Below, in pieces: positions 1 through 4,994 of a stretch of DNA of 5,664 bases (within the stretch, counting starts at the first letter, position 1; every line of letters begins with the position of its first letter). The notes under the pieces were generated by a model. That model was not told the origin of the DNA and ran no database searches. It was given only the letters and a program-made list of their open reading frames with translations. Source of the DNA: Candidatus Zhuqueibacterota bacterium (GTDB taxonomy: Bacteria > SM23-31); contig JADFON010000146.1 of assembly GCA_022562855.1 (NCBI GenBank), positions 1-5,664 of the forward strand, given 5' to 3'. A program made the translations under genes and the position numbers.

Positions 1-46
1 TGTGTCATAACTATAACGTTCCTGATTCCACCCCCCCCTCTCTGTC

Positions 47-73
47 ATTGTCCCGGCAGGGGCAATCTCTGCC
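47..73. repeat. Short overlapping inverted repeats in the distal spacer
   Basis: ATTGTCCC (47-54) and GGGGCAAT (59-66) form an 8-bp dyad with one G-T position around GGCA. An alternative dyad, GGCAG (55-59) with CTGCC (69-73), overlaps it. Together with the element at 101-149 this makes the first 150 bases hairpin-rich and apparently gene-free. An eight-C tract lies just to the left at 31-38. No function can be assigned. Confidence 0.45.
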
Positions 74-100
74 TTCCAATTTTACACAATGCTCTCGTAT

Positions 101-149
101 TGGTTCAGGTTTGCTCCGTAGGAGTCCCTTTTCGGGAATACCTGAACCA
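101..149. repeat. Three-way-junction palindromic element (copy A)
   Basis: An exact 10-bp inverted repeat, TGGTTCAGGT (101-110) and ACCTGAACCA (140-149), encloses two small perfect hairpins: CTCC-GTA-GGAG (114-124) and, immediately adjoining, TCCC-TTTTC-GGGA (125-137). The fold is a stem with two arms. It lies beyond the rib terminator in non-coding DNA. The adjoining hairpin pair resembles the one at 2763-2787, so it may be a member of a dispersed repeat family (inference). It has no U-run to act as a terminator. Confidence 0.7.
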
Positions 150-211
150 TCCATTTAAAATCATAATTCCCTCCTCCCTTTCCAGCCGCCAACGAGAGCT
201 CTGCCAAAAAC

Positions 212-238
212 AAAAAAACCCCTCATATAAGGGGCTTT
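212..238 (-). terminator. Intrinsic terminator at the end of the rib operon
   Basis: On the minus strand, AAAGCCCCU (238-230) pairs with AGGGGUUUU (223-215), giving a stem of about nine pairs (one G-U) around a UAUAUG loop, and seven U residues follow or overlap the 3' arm. It begins about 40 bases after the ribH stop, the expected place for the end of the ribD-ribE-ribBA-ribH transcript. The plus-strand reading lacks an equally long U-run, so one-directional action is more likely. Confidence 0.9.
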
Positions 239-276
239 CTTTAAAATTTCTCAATCTCCTGATTCTACATTTTTGT

Positions 277-747
277 TTAACAATTTTTTATATGTTTCTG
301 CAAATCCACCATTTCCATGAGGGCTAAAGCCGTGTCCCAGCCTTTGTTTCCCTTCTTTCCGCCCGACCTGTCGACAGCTTGTTCATGAGTATCGGTCGTT
401 ATTACGCCGTAAATCACGGGTATATCCGACTGCATCGCTACGTGGGCAATCCCTTTCGTAGCTTCTGCGGAAATGAAATCAAAGTGGGGCGTCTCCCCGC
501 GAATTACCGCGCCGAGGCAAAGCACGCCGTCGTATTTGCCGCTATCCGCAACGGTTTTTGCAGTTTTCGGGATTTCAAATGCGCCCGGAACCCAGAACAC
601 ATCGATATCGTCGCTCTCTGCTCCCTGTTTTTTGAGACAGTCCACCGCCCCTTTTAATAAGTTTGTTGTTATGGATTCGTTGAAACGGCTTACGACAATC
701 CCTGTTTTTAGTCCTTTGCCGGATAGTATGCCTTTGAAAACTTTCAT
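277..747 (-). CDS. ribH: 6,7-dimethyl-8-ribityllumazine synthase
   Basis: Lumazine synthase condenses 5-amino-6-ribitylamino-uracil with 3,4-dihydroxy-2-butanone 4-phosphate, the penultimate step of riboflavin synthesis, in the cytosol. The 156-residue product matches the family length (about 154). Visible motifs are RFNESIT (21-27), VPGAFEIP (53-60), GAVIRGETPHFDFI (79-92) with His88 at the position of the catalytic His of the Bacillus enzyme, Arg127, and GGKKGNKG (129-136), a segment typical of the icosahedral-shell-forming type. The insertion seen in pentameric fungal enzymes is absent, so a 60-mer capsid that could enclose riboflavin synthase is plausible (inference). It is the last gene of the rib operon, starting 20 bases after the ribBA stop and ending about 40 bases before an intrinsic terminator. 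The ATG at 747-745 is preceded only by a weak GGCGGAT-like ribosome binding site, so translational coupling to ribBA is likely. No missing key residues. Confidence 0.98.
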   Translation of the reverse strand: MKVFKGILSGKGLKTGIVVSRFNESITTNLLKGAVDCLKKQGAESDDIDVFWVPGAFEIPKTAKTVADSGKYDGVLCLGAVIRGETPHFDFISAEATKGIAHVAMQSDIPVIYGVITTDTHEQAVDRSGGKKGNKGWDTALALMEMVDLQKHIKNC

Positions 748-767
748 ATGTTTATCCGCCGCCGGAC

Positions 768-2006
768 TTATATTTCGAAATCCCGGTCGTGTTCCGGTTT
801 ATTCGTCAAATCTTCAAGAATCATGTGTCCGAGTTTATCGCGTTTAGTTGTCAAATATTTTCGATTTAATTCGTTCGGCTCAATCTCAATCGGTATCCGG
901 TCGACCACTTCAAGACCATAGCCTTCCAGTCCGACAATTTTCCGCGGGTTATTGGTCATAAGACGCATTTTCCGGACTCCGATATCGTAGAGTATCTGTG
1001 CGCCGATTCCATAGTCGCGCAAATCCGGTTTAAAACCAAGTTCTTCGTTAGCTTCCACCGTATCTCTGCCTTGTTCCTGGAGCGCGTAAGCCATAATCTT
1101 GTTAGAAAGACCTATCCCTCTTCCTTCCTGACGCATATAAAGCAATATCCCGCATCCTTCCAGTTCAATTTGCTGTAATGCCCTGAAAAGCTGTTTGCCG
1201 CAGTCACATTTCAGCGAGCCGAAAACATCCCCCGTAAGACATTCGGAATGCGCCCTGACCAGGACAGAATTTTCTGAGGAAATTTCACCTTTGACAAGGG
1301 CGATATGATGTCTGCCGTCATTGAGGTTCTGGTAAAGATGAAGACGAAAATTCCCATATGATGTTGGAAAATCGATCTCTGACTTCTTCTTTACCATCAG
1401 TTCTTTTTTGCGCCTGTATTTTATGAGATCGGCAATTGATATGATTTTCAGATCGTTTTCTTTTGCAACCTCGATCAGTCTCGGCAGTCGTGCCATATTG
1501 CCGTCTTCGTCCATAATTTCACACAACACACCGGAGGGATAACAGCCTGCCAGCCTTGCTATATCGACAGCCGCCTCGGTATGTCCCGCCCTGCGTAAGA
1601 CGCCGCCCGCTTCAGAACGAAGCGGGAAAATGTGACCGGGTCTGGCAAGGTCCTCAGGTTTACATTTGGGATCGACCGCCGTTAGTATAGTGCTTGCCCT
1701 GTCATATGCTGATGTTCCTGTTGTAGTATGATACTTTGCATCGATCGAAACGGTAAAGCGGGTATTATGCAATGCTGTATTTTTTTCTACCATCAGGTCG
1801 AGACCAAGATTTTCTGCCCTGTCGTTTGTCAAAGCGAGACAAATAATACCCCGTCCGTATTTTGTCATAAAATTAATTATCTCCGGAGTCACTTTTTCCG
1901 AAGCGCAAATAAAGTCGCCTTCATTCTCGCGGTCTGCGTCATCGACTATGACGAGTAATTTTCCTTCTGCAATATCTTTTATAGATTCTTCGATTGAGTT
2001 AAACAT
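768..2006 (-). CDS. ribBA: Bifunctional DHBP synthase / GTP cyclohydrolase II
   Basis: This fused enzyme makes both inputs of the pathway. Residues 1-205 form 3,4-dihydroxy-2-butanone 4-phosphate from ribulose 5-phosphate, and residues 206-400 open GTP to the diaminopyrimidine. The first domain shows the acidic loop DRENEGD (25-31), TRFTVSIDA (82-90), RPGHIFPLR (122-130) and GHTEA (141-145) with metal-ligand His142, followed by Glu163. The second shows the zinc cysteines in SECLTGDVFGSLKCDCG (Cys256, Cys267, Cys269), RQEGRGIGL (292-300), DYGIGAQIL (331-339) and TNNPRKIVGL (351-360). Both sites look intact. Length is 412 residues against roughly 400 for the family. The ATG start is well supported by AAGGGA at 2019-2014, seven bases upstream. 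One small variation is Ala24, where many homologues have Glu (DDEDRENEG). It is separated from ribE by an unusually long 124-base gap and followed by ribH after 20 bases. Confidence 0.98.
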   Translation of the reverse strand: MFNSIEESIKDIAEGKLLVIVDDADRENEGDFICASEKVTPEIINFMTKYGRGIICLALTNDRAENLGLDLMVEKNTALHNTRFTVSIDAKYHTTTGTSAYDRASTILTAVDPKCKPEDLARPGHIFPLRSEAGGVLRRAGHTEAAVDIARLAGCYPSGVLCEIMDEDGNMARLPRLIEVAKENDLKIISIADLIKYRRKKELMVKKKSEIDFPTSYGNFRLHLYQNLNDGRHHIALVKGEISSENSVLVRAHSECLTGDVFGSLKCDCGKQLFRALQQIELEGCGILLYMRQEGRGIGLSNKIMAYALQEQGRDTVEANEELGFKPDLRDYGIGAQILYDIGVRKMRLMTNNPRKIVGLEGYGLEVVDRIPIEIEPNELNRKYLTTKRDKLGHMILEDLTNKPEHDRDFEI

Positions 2007-2013
2007 AACCGGT

Positions 2014-2019
2014 TCCCTT
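2014..2019 (-). promoter_or_regulatory. Shine-Dalgarno sequence of ribBA
   Basis: AAGGGA on the minus strand lies seven bases before the ribBA ATG. It fixes that start and shows that the host uses Shine-Dalgarno pairing, in contrast to the bare ribE start. Confidence 0.7.
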
Positions 2020-2046
2020 ATTCTTAATACTAATCATTAATCACAA

Positions 2047-2052
2047 ATTATA
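2047..2052 (-). promoter_or_regulatory. Isolated TATAAT box upstream of ribBA
   Basis: The minus strand shows a perfect TATAAT, about 40 bases before the ribBA start, within AT-rich DNA. No acceptable -35 hexamer lies 16-18 bases upstream, where the spacer hairpin is. An internal promoter that lets ribBA and ribH escape the riboswitch is possible but weakly supported. Confidence 0.2.
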
Positions 2053-2057
2053 CATAA

Positions 2058-2119
2058 GCGCTGTTTCGGGACTTGCCGCACAGCGCCGCCTGAGTGGTCG
2101 TAATGTGCGTGGACATCCC
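2058..2119. repeat. Inverted repeats in ribE-ribBA spacer
   Basis: GCGCTGT (2058-2064) and ACAGCGC (2080-2086) form an exact 7-bp dyad with a 15-base loop. A competing longer arrangement pairs GGGA (2068-2071) with TCCC (2116-2119) and CGCAC (2077-2081) with GTGCG (2105-2109). No U-run follows on the minus strand, so a strong terminator is not supported. This GC-rich block contrasts with the AT-rich 2020-2055 beside it and accounts for much of the 124-base gap. Confidence 0.5.
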
Positions 2120-2130
2120 AACATATTGTT

Positions 2131-2751
2131 CTATATAAACGGTACAAAACTCTTGCTGTTCTTTATACCGGAAAAATACCTGACAACATATTTGCCGATA
2201 ATATCGGTTTCAATGTTTACTTTATTTCCAACTTTCTTTTTACCCAGCGTTGTGTTTTCAATTGTATAGGGAATCAATGCTGCCGATACGGTATCTTGAG
2301 CCACTGCAACCACGGTGAGGCTTATTCCGTCGATTGCTATCGAGCCCTTTTCCACAATTCCTCTGCTCAGTTCACCGGAAATCTTAAAAGTGATAACGAG
2401 ATTTTCATCTTTCTTTTCTATCTTAGAAATTGCTCCTGTACCGTCGATATGACCCTGTACCAAATGACCGTCAAGACCGTCGGAAAAACGCAGCGGTTTT
2501 TCGAGATTTACTTTTGTGCCAACACGGTAAACAGAAACAGTAGTCTTTGATATAGTTTCCTTTATCGCATCGATACTAAAAACGCCGTTTTCTATTCGTG
2601 TTGCGGTCAAACATACTCCATCGATAGCAATACTTGCGCCGGCATGCAGGTCGTTCAAAAAATCCCCCGCCTCAATTTCGAGAGATAAACCACCGGTATT
2701 TTCCTGAACCGATTTTATCGTACCGATTTTACTTATGATTCCTGTAAACAT
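2131..2751 (-). CDS. ribE: Riboflavin synthase, alpha chain
   Basis: Riboflavin synthase dismutates two molecules of 6,7-dimethyl-8-ribityllumazine into riboflavin and the ribitylamino-uracil that RibH reuses. The protein has two homologous lumazine-binding barrels, about residues 1-97 and 98-190. Seen motifs: the hallmark N-terminus MFTGII, IDGVCLTA (43-50), GHLVQGHIDG (95-104) opening the second half, AIDGISLTV (139-147), IPYTIENTTLG (160-170) and NIETDIIGKYV (179-189). It has 206 residues, close to the usual 200-215. I chose the ATG at 2751-2749 because MFTGII is the near-invariant family start. A TTG at 2814-2812 in the same frame would add 21 residues encoded by hairpin DNA, which is unlikely. 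No Shine-Dalgarno sequence is visible before the ATG; a run of small hairpins ends about ten bases upstream. It lies 87 bases after the ribD stop and in the same frame. The symbol follows Bacillus/NCBI usage; E. coli calls it ribC. Confidence 0.97.
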   Translation of the reverse strand: MFTGIISKIGTIKSVQENTGGLSLEIEAGDFLNDLHAGASIAIDGVCLTATRIENGVFSIDAIKETISKTTVSVYRVGTKVNLEKPLRFSDGLDGHLVQGHIDGTGAISKIEKKDENLVITFKISGELSRGIVEKGSIAIDGISLTVVAVAQDTVSAALIPYTIENTTLGKKKVGNKVNIETDIIGKYVVRYFSGIKNSKSFVPFI

Positions 2752-2762
2752 GTAGTTTCTAT

Positions 2763-2819
2763 CCGCATAGCGGTCCCTTATGAGGGAGCCATCCCTATCA
2801 CGTAGTGACCACAATGTGG
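2763..2819. repeat. Tandem string of small hairpins in ribD-ribE spacer (copy B)
   Basis: Four perfect mini-palindromes nearly tile this stretch: CCGC-ATA-GCGG (2763-2773), TCCCT-TATG-AGGGA (2774-2787), TCAC-GTA-GTGA (2798-2808) and CCACA-A-TGTGG (2809-2819). A second TCCCT at 2792-2796 can capture the AGGGA arm instead, giving two mutually exclusive hairpins. On the minus strand it ends about 11 bases before the ribE ATG, replacing the expected ribosome binding site. The first two hairpins have the same layout as those at 114-137. It could be an inserted repeat or an intercistronic RNA structure. Confidence 0.7.
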
Positions 2820-2838
2820 CAGGACGGAAATGACTGCG

Positions 2839-3927
2839 TCAAACGCGGGAATATTCCGGTTTTCCAATAATAATGCTGTCGATTCCCAGTTGTTTTCGTT
2901 GAACTTCCTTTAGAGAAAAATACGACCCATTCGTGCTGTAACTATCGATTACATTGACGCCTTTTCCAAACACAACGGGAGCCACCACAAATATGACCCT
3001 GTCCACCAGCCTTTCGCGTATGAAACCGGCGAAAACCCCGGCGCCGCCTTCGACAAGGACAGAGGTTATTGTGCGTTTGCCGAGTTCGGCTGCTAACCCG
3101 GTTAAGTTCAGCATACCCCGATCGTTTTTTGCCACCTTGATAATCTCAACGCCCTTTTTCGTAAATTCATCCACCCGGTTCTTATTCCGTGAGGCAGTTG
3201 CAATGATGACTTTATCCGATTGAGCCGAATTGAATATATTCATACCGGGATCGCTCCTGAGTTCGGTGTCGAGCAAAATTCTAACCGGATTTCTCCCGTT
3301 CTTCAATCTAACCGTCAAAAACGGATTGTCAATTTCAGCAGTTCTCCTGCCGATTAGAACGGCGTCGTATTCGGCGCGAAGTTTATGAACATACCTGATC
3401 GCCTTGTCAGATGTTATCCGGTACCTTGTGCTTTTCCGAGGAGTAATGATCCCATCGAGGCTTTGAGCCATTTTCACTGTTATAAACGGCATCCCGGAGG
3501 TTATATATTTATGGTAAAACGAATTCAATTGCCTGCATTCGTCTTCAAGAACCCCTGTTCTTACCTCGATTCCATTATCTCTCAGCTTTCTTATCCCGTT
3601 GCCATTCATCTTTGGATTGGGATCTTTCAACCCTATCACGACCTTTGTGATCCCGGACTTTATTATTGCATCGGTGCACGGCGGAGTATTTCCCCGGTGG
3701 TTACATGGTTCAAGATTACAGTACAATACCGAATTCTTCGCTTTTCCCCCGGCAGCTTTTAGAGCGTTTACTTCTGCATGATCGCTGCCGTAAACTTCAT
3801 GAAATCCTTCTGCGACTATTGTACCCGATTTTACGATAACCGCCCCTACAAGGGGATTTGGACTGACTTTACCGACGCCCTTCCGCGCAATCCTGAGAGC
3901 CTGTTTCATGTACTTTACATCATTCAT
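2839..3927 (-). CDS. ribD: Bifunctional pyrimidine deaminase / reductase
   Basis: RibD carries out the second and third steps of the pyrimidine branch: deamination of diaminohydroxyphosphoribosylamino-pyrimidine, then NADPH-dependent reduction of the ribosyl side chain. Residues 1-145 are the cytidine-deaminase-fold domain with the zinc ligands in HAEV (His50, catalytic Glu52) and in EPCNHRGNTPPC (Cys75, Cys84). Residues 146-362 are the reductase domain, with VKMAQSLDG (151-159), DNPFLTVR (200-207) and VEGG (292-295). The length of 362 residues equals the family norm. The ATG at 3927-3925 gives MNDVKYMKQAL, which fits the family's start. A TTG at 3951 would add eight residues but has no ribosome binding site. 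A weak AAGAG lies 11 bases before the ATG, inside a perfect hairpin at 3939-3954. It is the first gene of the operon, directly behind the FMN riboswitch and its terminator, and both domains appear active. Confidence 0.97.
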   Translation of the reverse strand: MNDVKYMKQALRIARKGVGKVSPNPLVGAVIVKSGTIVAEGFHEVYGSDHAEVNALKAAGGKAKNSVLYCNLEPCNHRGNTPPCTDAIIKSGITKVVIGLKDPNPKMNGNGIRKLRDNGIEVRTGVLEDECRQLNSFYHKYITSGMPFITVKMAQSLDGIITPRKSTRYRITSDKAIRYVHKLRAEYDAVLIGRRTAEIDNPFLTVRLKNGRNPVRILLDTELRSDPGMNIFNSAQSDKVIIATASRNKNRVDEFTKKGVEIIKVAKNDRGMLNLTGLAAELGKRTITSVLVEGGAGVFAGFIRERLVDRVIFVVAPVVFGKGVNVIDSYSTNGSYFSLKEVQRKQLGIDSIIIGKPEYSRV

Positions 3928-3938
3928 AGAATGGTAAA

Positions 3939-3954
3939 CTCTTGATTTCAAGAG
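3939..3954 (-). promoter_or_regulatory. Hairpin covering the weak ribD ribosome binding site
   Basis: The minus-strand RNA contains a perfect 6-bp stem, CUCUUG with CAAGAG, closed by a four-base AAAU loop. The 3' arm includes AAGAG, the only Shine-Dalgarno-like sequence near the ribD ATG (11 bases away). The hairpin could limit ribD initiation or merely be a spacer structure. The structure is seen; the role is inferred. Confidence 0.4.
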
Positions 3955-3974
3955 ATAAAGAAAATAACAAAATT

Positions 3975-4005
3975 AAAAAGCCCCGAAGCAGACATACTTC
4001 GGGGC
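3975..4005 (-). terminator. Riboswitch-controlled intrinsic terminator before ribD
   Basis: Read on the minus strand, GCCCCGAAG (4005-3997) and CUUCGGGGC (3988-3980) form a perfect 9-bp GC-rich stem with an eight-base loop, followed immediately by five U residues and a further AU-rich run. It sits 26 bases downstream of the FMN aptamer and about 50 bases before the ribD start, the position of an attenuator. Its 5' arm is also complementary to the aptamer's 5' strand, so it can form only when FMN stabilises the aptamer (inferred mechanism, known for this riboswitch class). Confidence 0.95.
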
Positions 4006-4150
4006 AAAATTGTACCTATCCCACATAAGGAATCAATCTTCTCCCATCCGGACTGTAACCGTCGGTACCGGAATTTCACCGGTTCTGTCTCGAAAAAATC
4101 GTGACTCGCGGACTGTAACCGCCGGTAAGGACTTTCACCTTGCCCCGAAG
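3997..4150 (-). promoter_or_regulatory. Antiterminator pairing between aptamer 5' strand and terminator
   Basis: The RNA segment CUUCGGGGCAA (4150-4140) is perfectly complementary over 11 bases to UUGCCCCGAAG (4007-3997), extendable by two G-U pairs. This helix uses the inner 4 bp of P1, the first two pairs of P2 and the whole 5' arm of the terminator, so it excludes both the FMN-bound aptamer and the terminator. It is the expected read-through state at low FMN. The complementarity is seen directly; the switching is inferred from the class. Confidence 0.85.
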
Positions 4151-4156
4151 ACCGAT
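4032..4156 (-). ncRNA. FMN riboswitch (RFN element)
   Basis: The minus strand holds all the conserved blocks of the FMN aptamer in order: GGUGAAAGUCC, ACCGGCGGUUACAGUCCGCGA (4126-4106), CCGGUGAAAUUCCGG, ACCGACGGUUACAGUCC and GGAUGGGAGAAGA. The closing helix P1 pairs AUCGGUCUUC (4156-4147) with GAAGAUUGAU (4041-4032), ten base pairs including two G-U. P2 pairs AAGG (4141-4138) with CCUU (4130-4127), enclosing UGAAAGU; the second half repeats this form as CCGG around UGAAAUU. The variable stem region between the halves is short. It lies upstream of ribD and with the adjacent terminator should switch off the whole rib operon when FMN is plentiful. Confidence 0.98.
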
Positions 4157-4174
4157 CTTAATTGTATCAGGCTA

Positions 4175-4203
4175 AATTTACTAAATTTTGTACTTTCTTA
4201 CAA
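4175..4203 (-). promoter_or_regulatory. Candidate promoter of the rib operon
   Basis: On the minus strand TTGTAA (4203-4198) and TAAATT (4180-4175) are separated by 17 bases, each matching four of six sigma-70 consensus bases. Transcription would begin near 4168, about 12 bases before helix P1. A rival -10 box, TACAAT (4166-4161), fits better alone but has no good -35 partner and would start within P1. The region is AT-rich and lies between the cNMP gene stop and the riboswitch. Confidence 0.4.
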
Positions 4204-4219
4204 GATAATTATGATTATC
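4204..4219. repeat. AT-rich inverted repeat upstream of rib promoter
   Basis: GATAAT and ATTATC form an exact 6-bp dyad around a four-base TATG centre, directly upstream of the candidate -35 box. The geometry (half-sites around four bases) resembles operators of dimeric Crp/Fnr-type proteins, but the half-site sequence is not a known consensus. It has no following U-run, so it is unlikely to be a terminator of the upstream gene. Confidence 0.4.
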
Positions 4220-4240
4220 CTGCCTGTATCGCCTGTTAGT

Positions 4241-4966
4241 TTATCTTTGCATTAATTTATAGATTCGTTCAAATGACTTGGTCGTATCGGAATCTATCGA
4301 CAACTTTACGTTTTTTCCTTCACGGGATTTCGAATGGATAAAATCTGCGTAGAAGTTTATCCTTTCGGTATCGGGAATTTCAAGCATCCCCGTGCCGCTT
4401 TTTATACTTACAAAATTCACAAGGTTAAACCGTTTTATCCATGTATCGACCTCGTCGTAACTAATTCCCGTGGTGTACATTATTTCATCTCTTGCCACAT
4501 CTATGGGAAGCACCGCACCCCTGCTGGTGGGTGTGCCGACCACGTTGCCAAGAAGATACAATGATTTTAATATCGTGAAGTCCAATCCTATCTTAAAATG
4601 ACCTTTTACACCTTTTGATGTTGTAATTATCCGTTTTGCGATAGTTTTGATCATCGAAACGAGCCAATCGGGGACTTTCTTATATTGAGTTTCGAGCATT
4701 CTCTTGGTTACCACTATGGCTTCGGTATATGTAATAGCGCGTACTGCCGCCATTCTTCTGTTCGCACCGAACAACGCCATCTCTCCAAAAAAATCCTTCG
4801 GTCCAAGCGTAGCTATCCTCATCTCCGTATCACCCATCTCCTTAAGGACTTCGACCTTACCCGATTTGATTATATACATATCATGACCGACGTCGCCTTC
4901 CCTGCAGATGTAGTCGCCATCTTCGTATTTCTCGATTAATTTTCTTACTAATACTTTATCTCCCAT
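4241..4966 (-). CDS. Cyclic nucleotide-binding regulator, Crp/Fnr-like
   Basis: A 241-residue cytosolic protein with no signal peptide. Residues 1-95 form a cNMP-binding beta-barrel: YEDGDYICREGD (14-25), MYIIKSGKVEVL (30-41) and a phosphate-binding cassette FFGEMALFGANRRMAAV (59-75) that keeps the Gly-Glu pair and the phosphate-contacting Arg, so ligand binding is plausible. About 99-125 would be the dimerisation helix. Residues 154-200 follow the pattern of the Crp winged helix (LPIDVARDEIMYTTGISYDE, then VDTWIKRF and GMLEIPD) but diverge strongly, so DNA binding is an inference. A basic C-terminal tail of about 40 residues extends past this. The start is secured by GGAG four bases before the ATG. 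It follows the HtrA-like gene by 28 bases, suggesting co-transcription, and lies 84 bases before the FMN riboswitch. The ligand and targets cannot be read from sequence. Confidence 0.85.
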   Translation of the reverse strand: MGDKVLVRKLIEKYEDGDYICREGDVGHDMYIIKSGKVEVLKEMGDTEMRIATLGPKDFFGEMALFGANRRMAAVRAITYTEAIVVTKRMLETQYKKVPDWLVSMIKTIAKRIITTSKGVKGHFKIGLDFTILKSLYLLGNVVGTPTSRGAVLPIDVARDEIMYTTGISYDEVDTWIKRFNLVNFVSIKSGTGMLEIPDTERINFYADFIHSKSREGKNVKLSIDSDTTKSFERIYKLMQR

Positions 4967-4970
4967 AACG

Positions 4971-4975
4971 CTCCA
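4971..4975 (-). promoter_or_regulatory. Shine-Dalgarno sequence of the cNMP-binding gene
   Basis: TGGAG on the minus strand lies four bases before the ATG at 4966. It supports this start and sits within the 28-base spacer after the HtrA-like gene. Confidence 0.7.
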
Positions 4976-4994
4976 TCAGTTTCAATTTAAAATA

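Noticed and set aside
100-327. Plus-strand reading frame of 75 codons
   Set aside because: It runs across the palindromic element, the rib terminator and the 3' end of ribH, has no recognisable domain, and codon choice follows the overlapping features.
473-847. Plus-strand reading frame of 124 codons
   Set aside because: Antisense to the well-supported ribH and to the end of ribBA; composition is that of a shadow frame and no family is recognisable.
2752-2814. Extended RibE start at TTG 2814
   Set aside because: The family begins with MFTGII; the extra 21 residues are encoded by hairpin DNA and no ribosome binding site precedes the TTG.
3385-3762. Plus-strand reading frame of 125 codons
   Set aside because: Entirely antisense to the conserved ribD coding sequence, with no motif or ribosome binding site.
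3928-3951. Extended RibD start at TTG 3951
   Set aside because: The added eight residues are not typical of RibD, and the upstream bases are pyrimidine-rich with no Shine-Dalgarno sequence.
4051-4124. Direct repeat GGACTGTAACC (4050-4060 and 4110-4120) as a possible CRISPR or operator repeat
   Set aside because: It is the internal pseudo-symmetry of the FMN aptamer, where both halves carry a GGUUACAGUCC block.
4010-4255. Plus-strand reading frame over the leader
   Set aside because: It covers the FMN riboswitch; the repeated GGACTGTAACC segments are the reverse complement of aptamer core motifs, not coding repeats.
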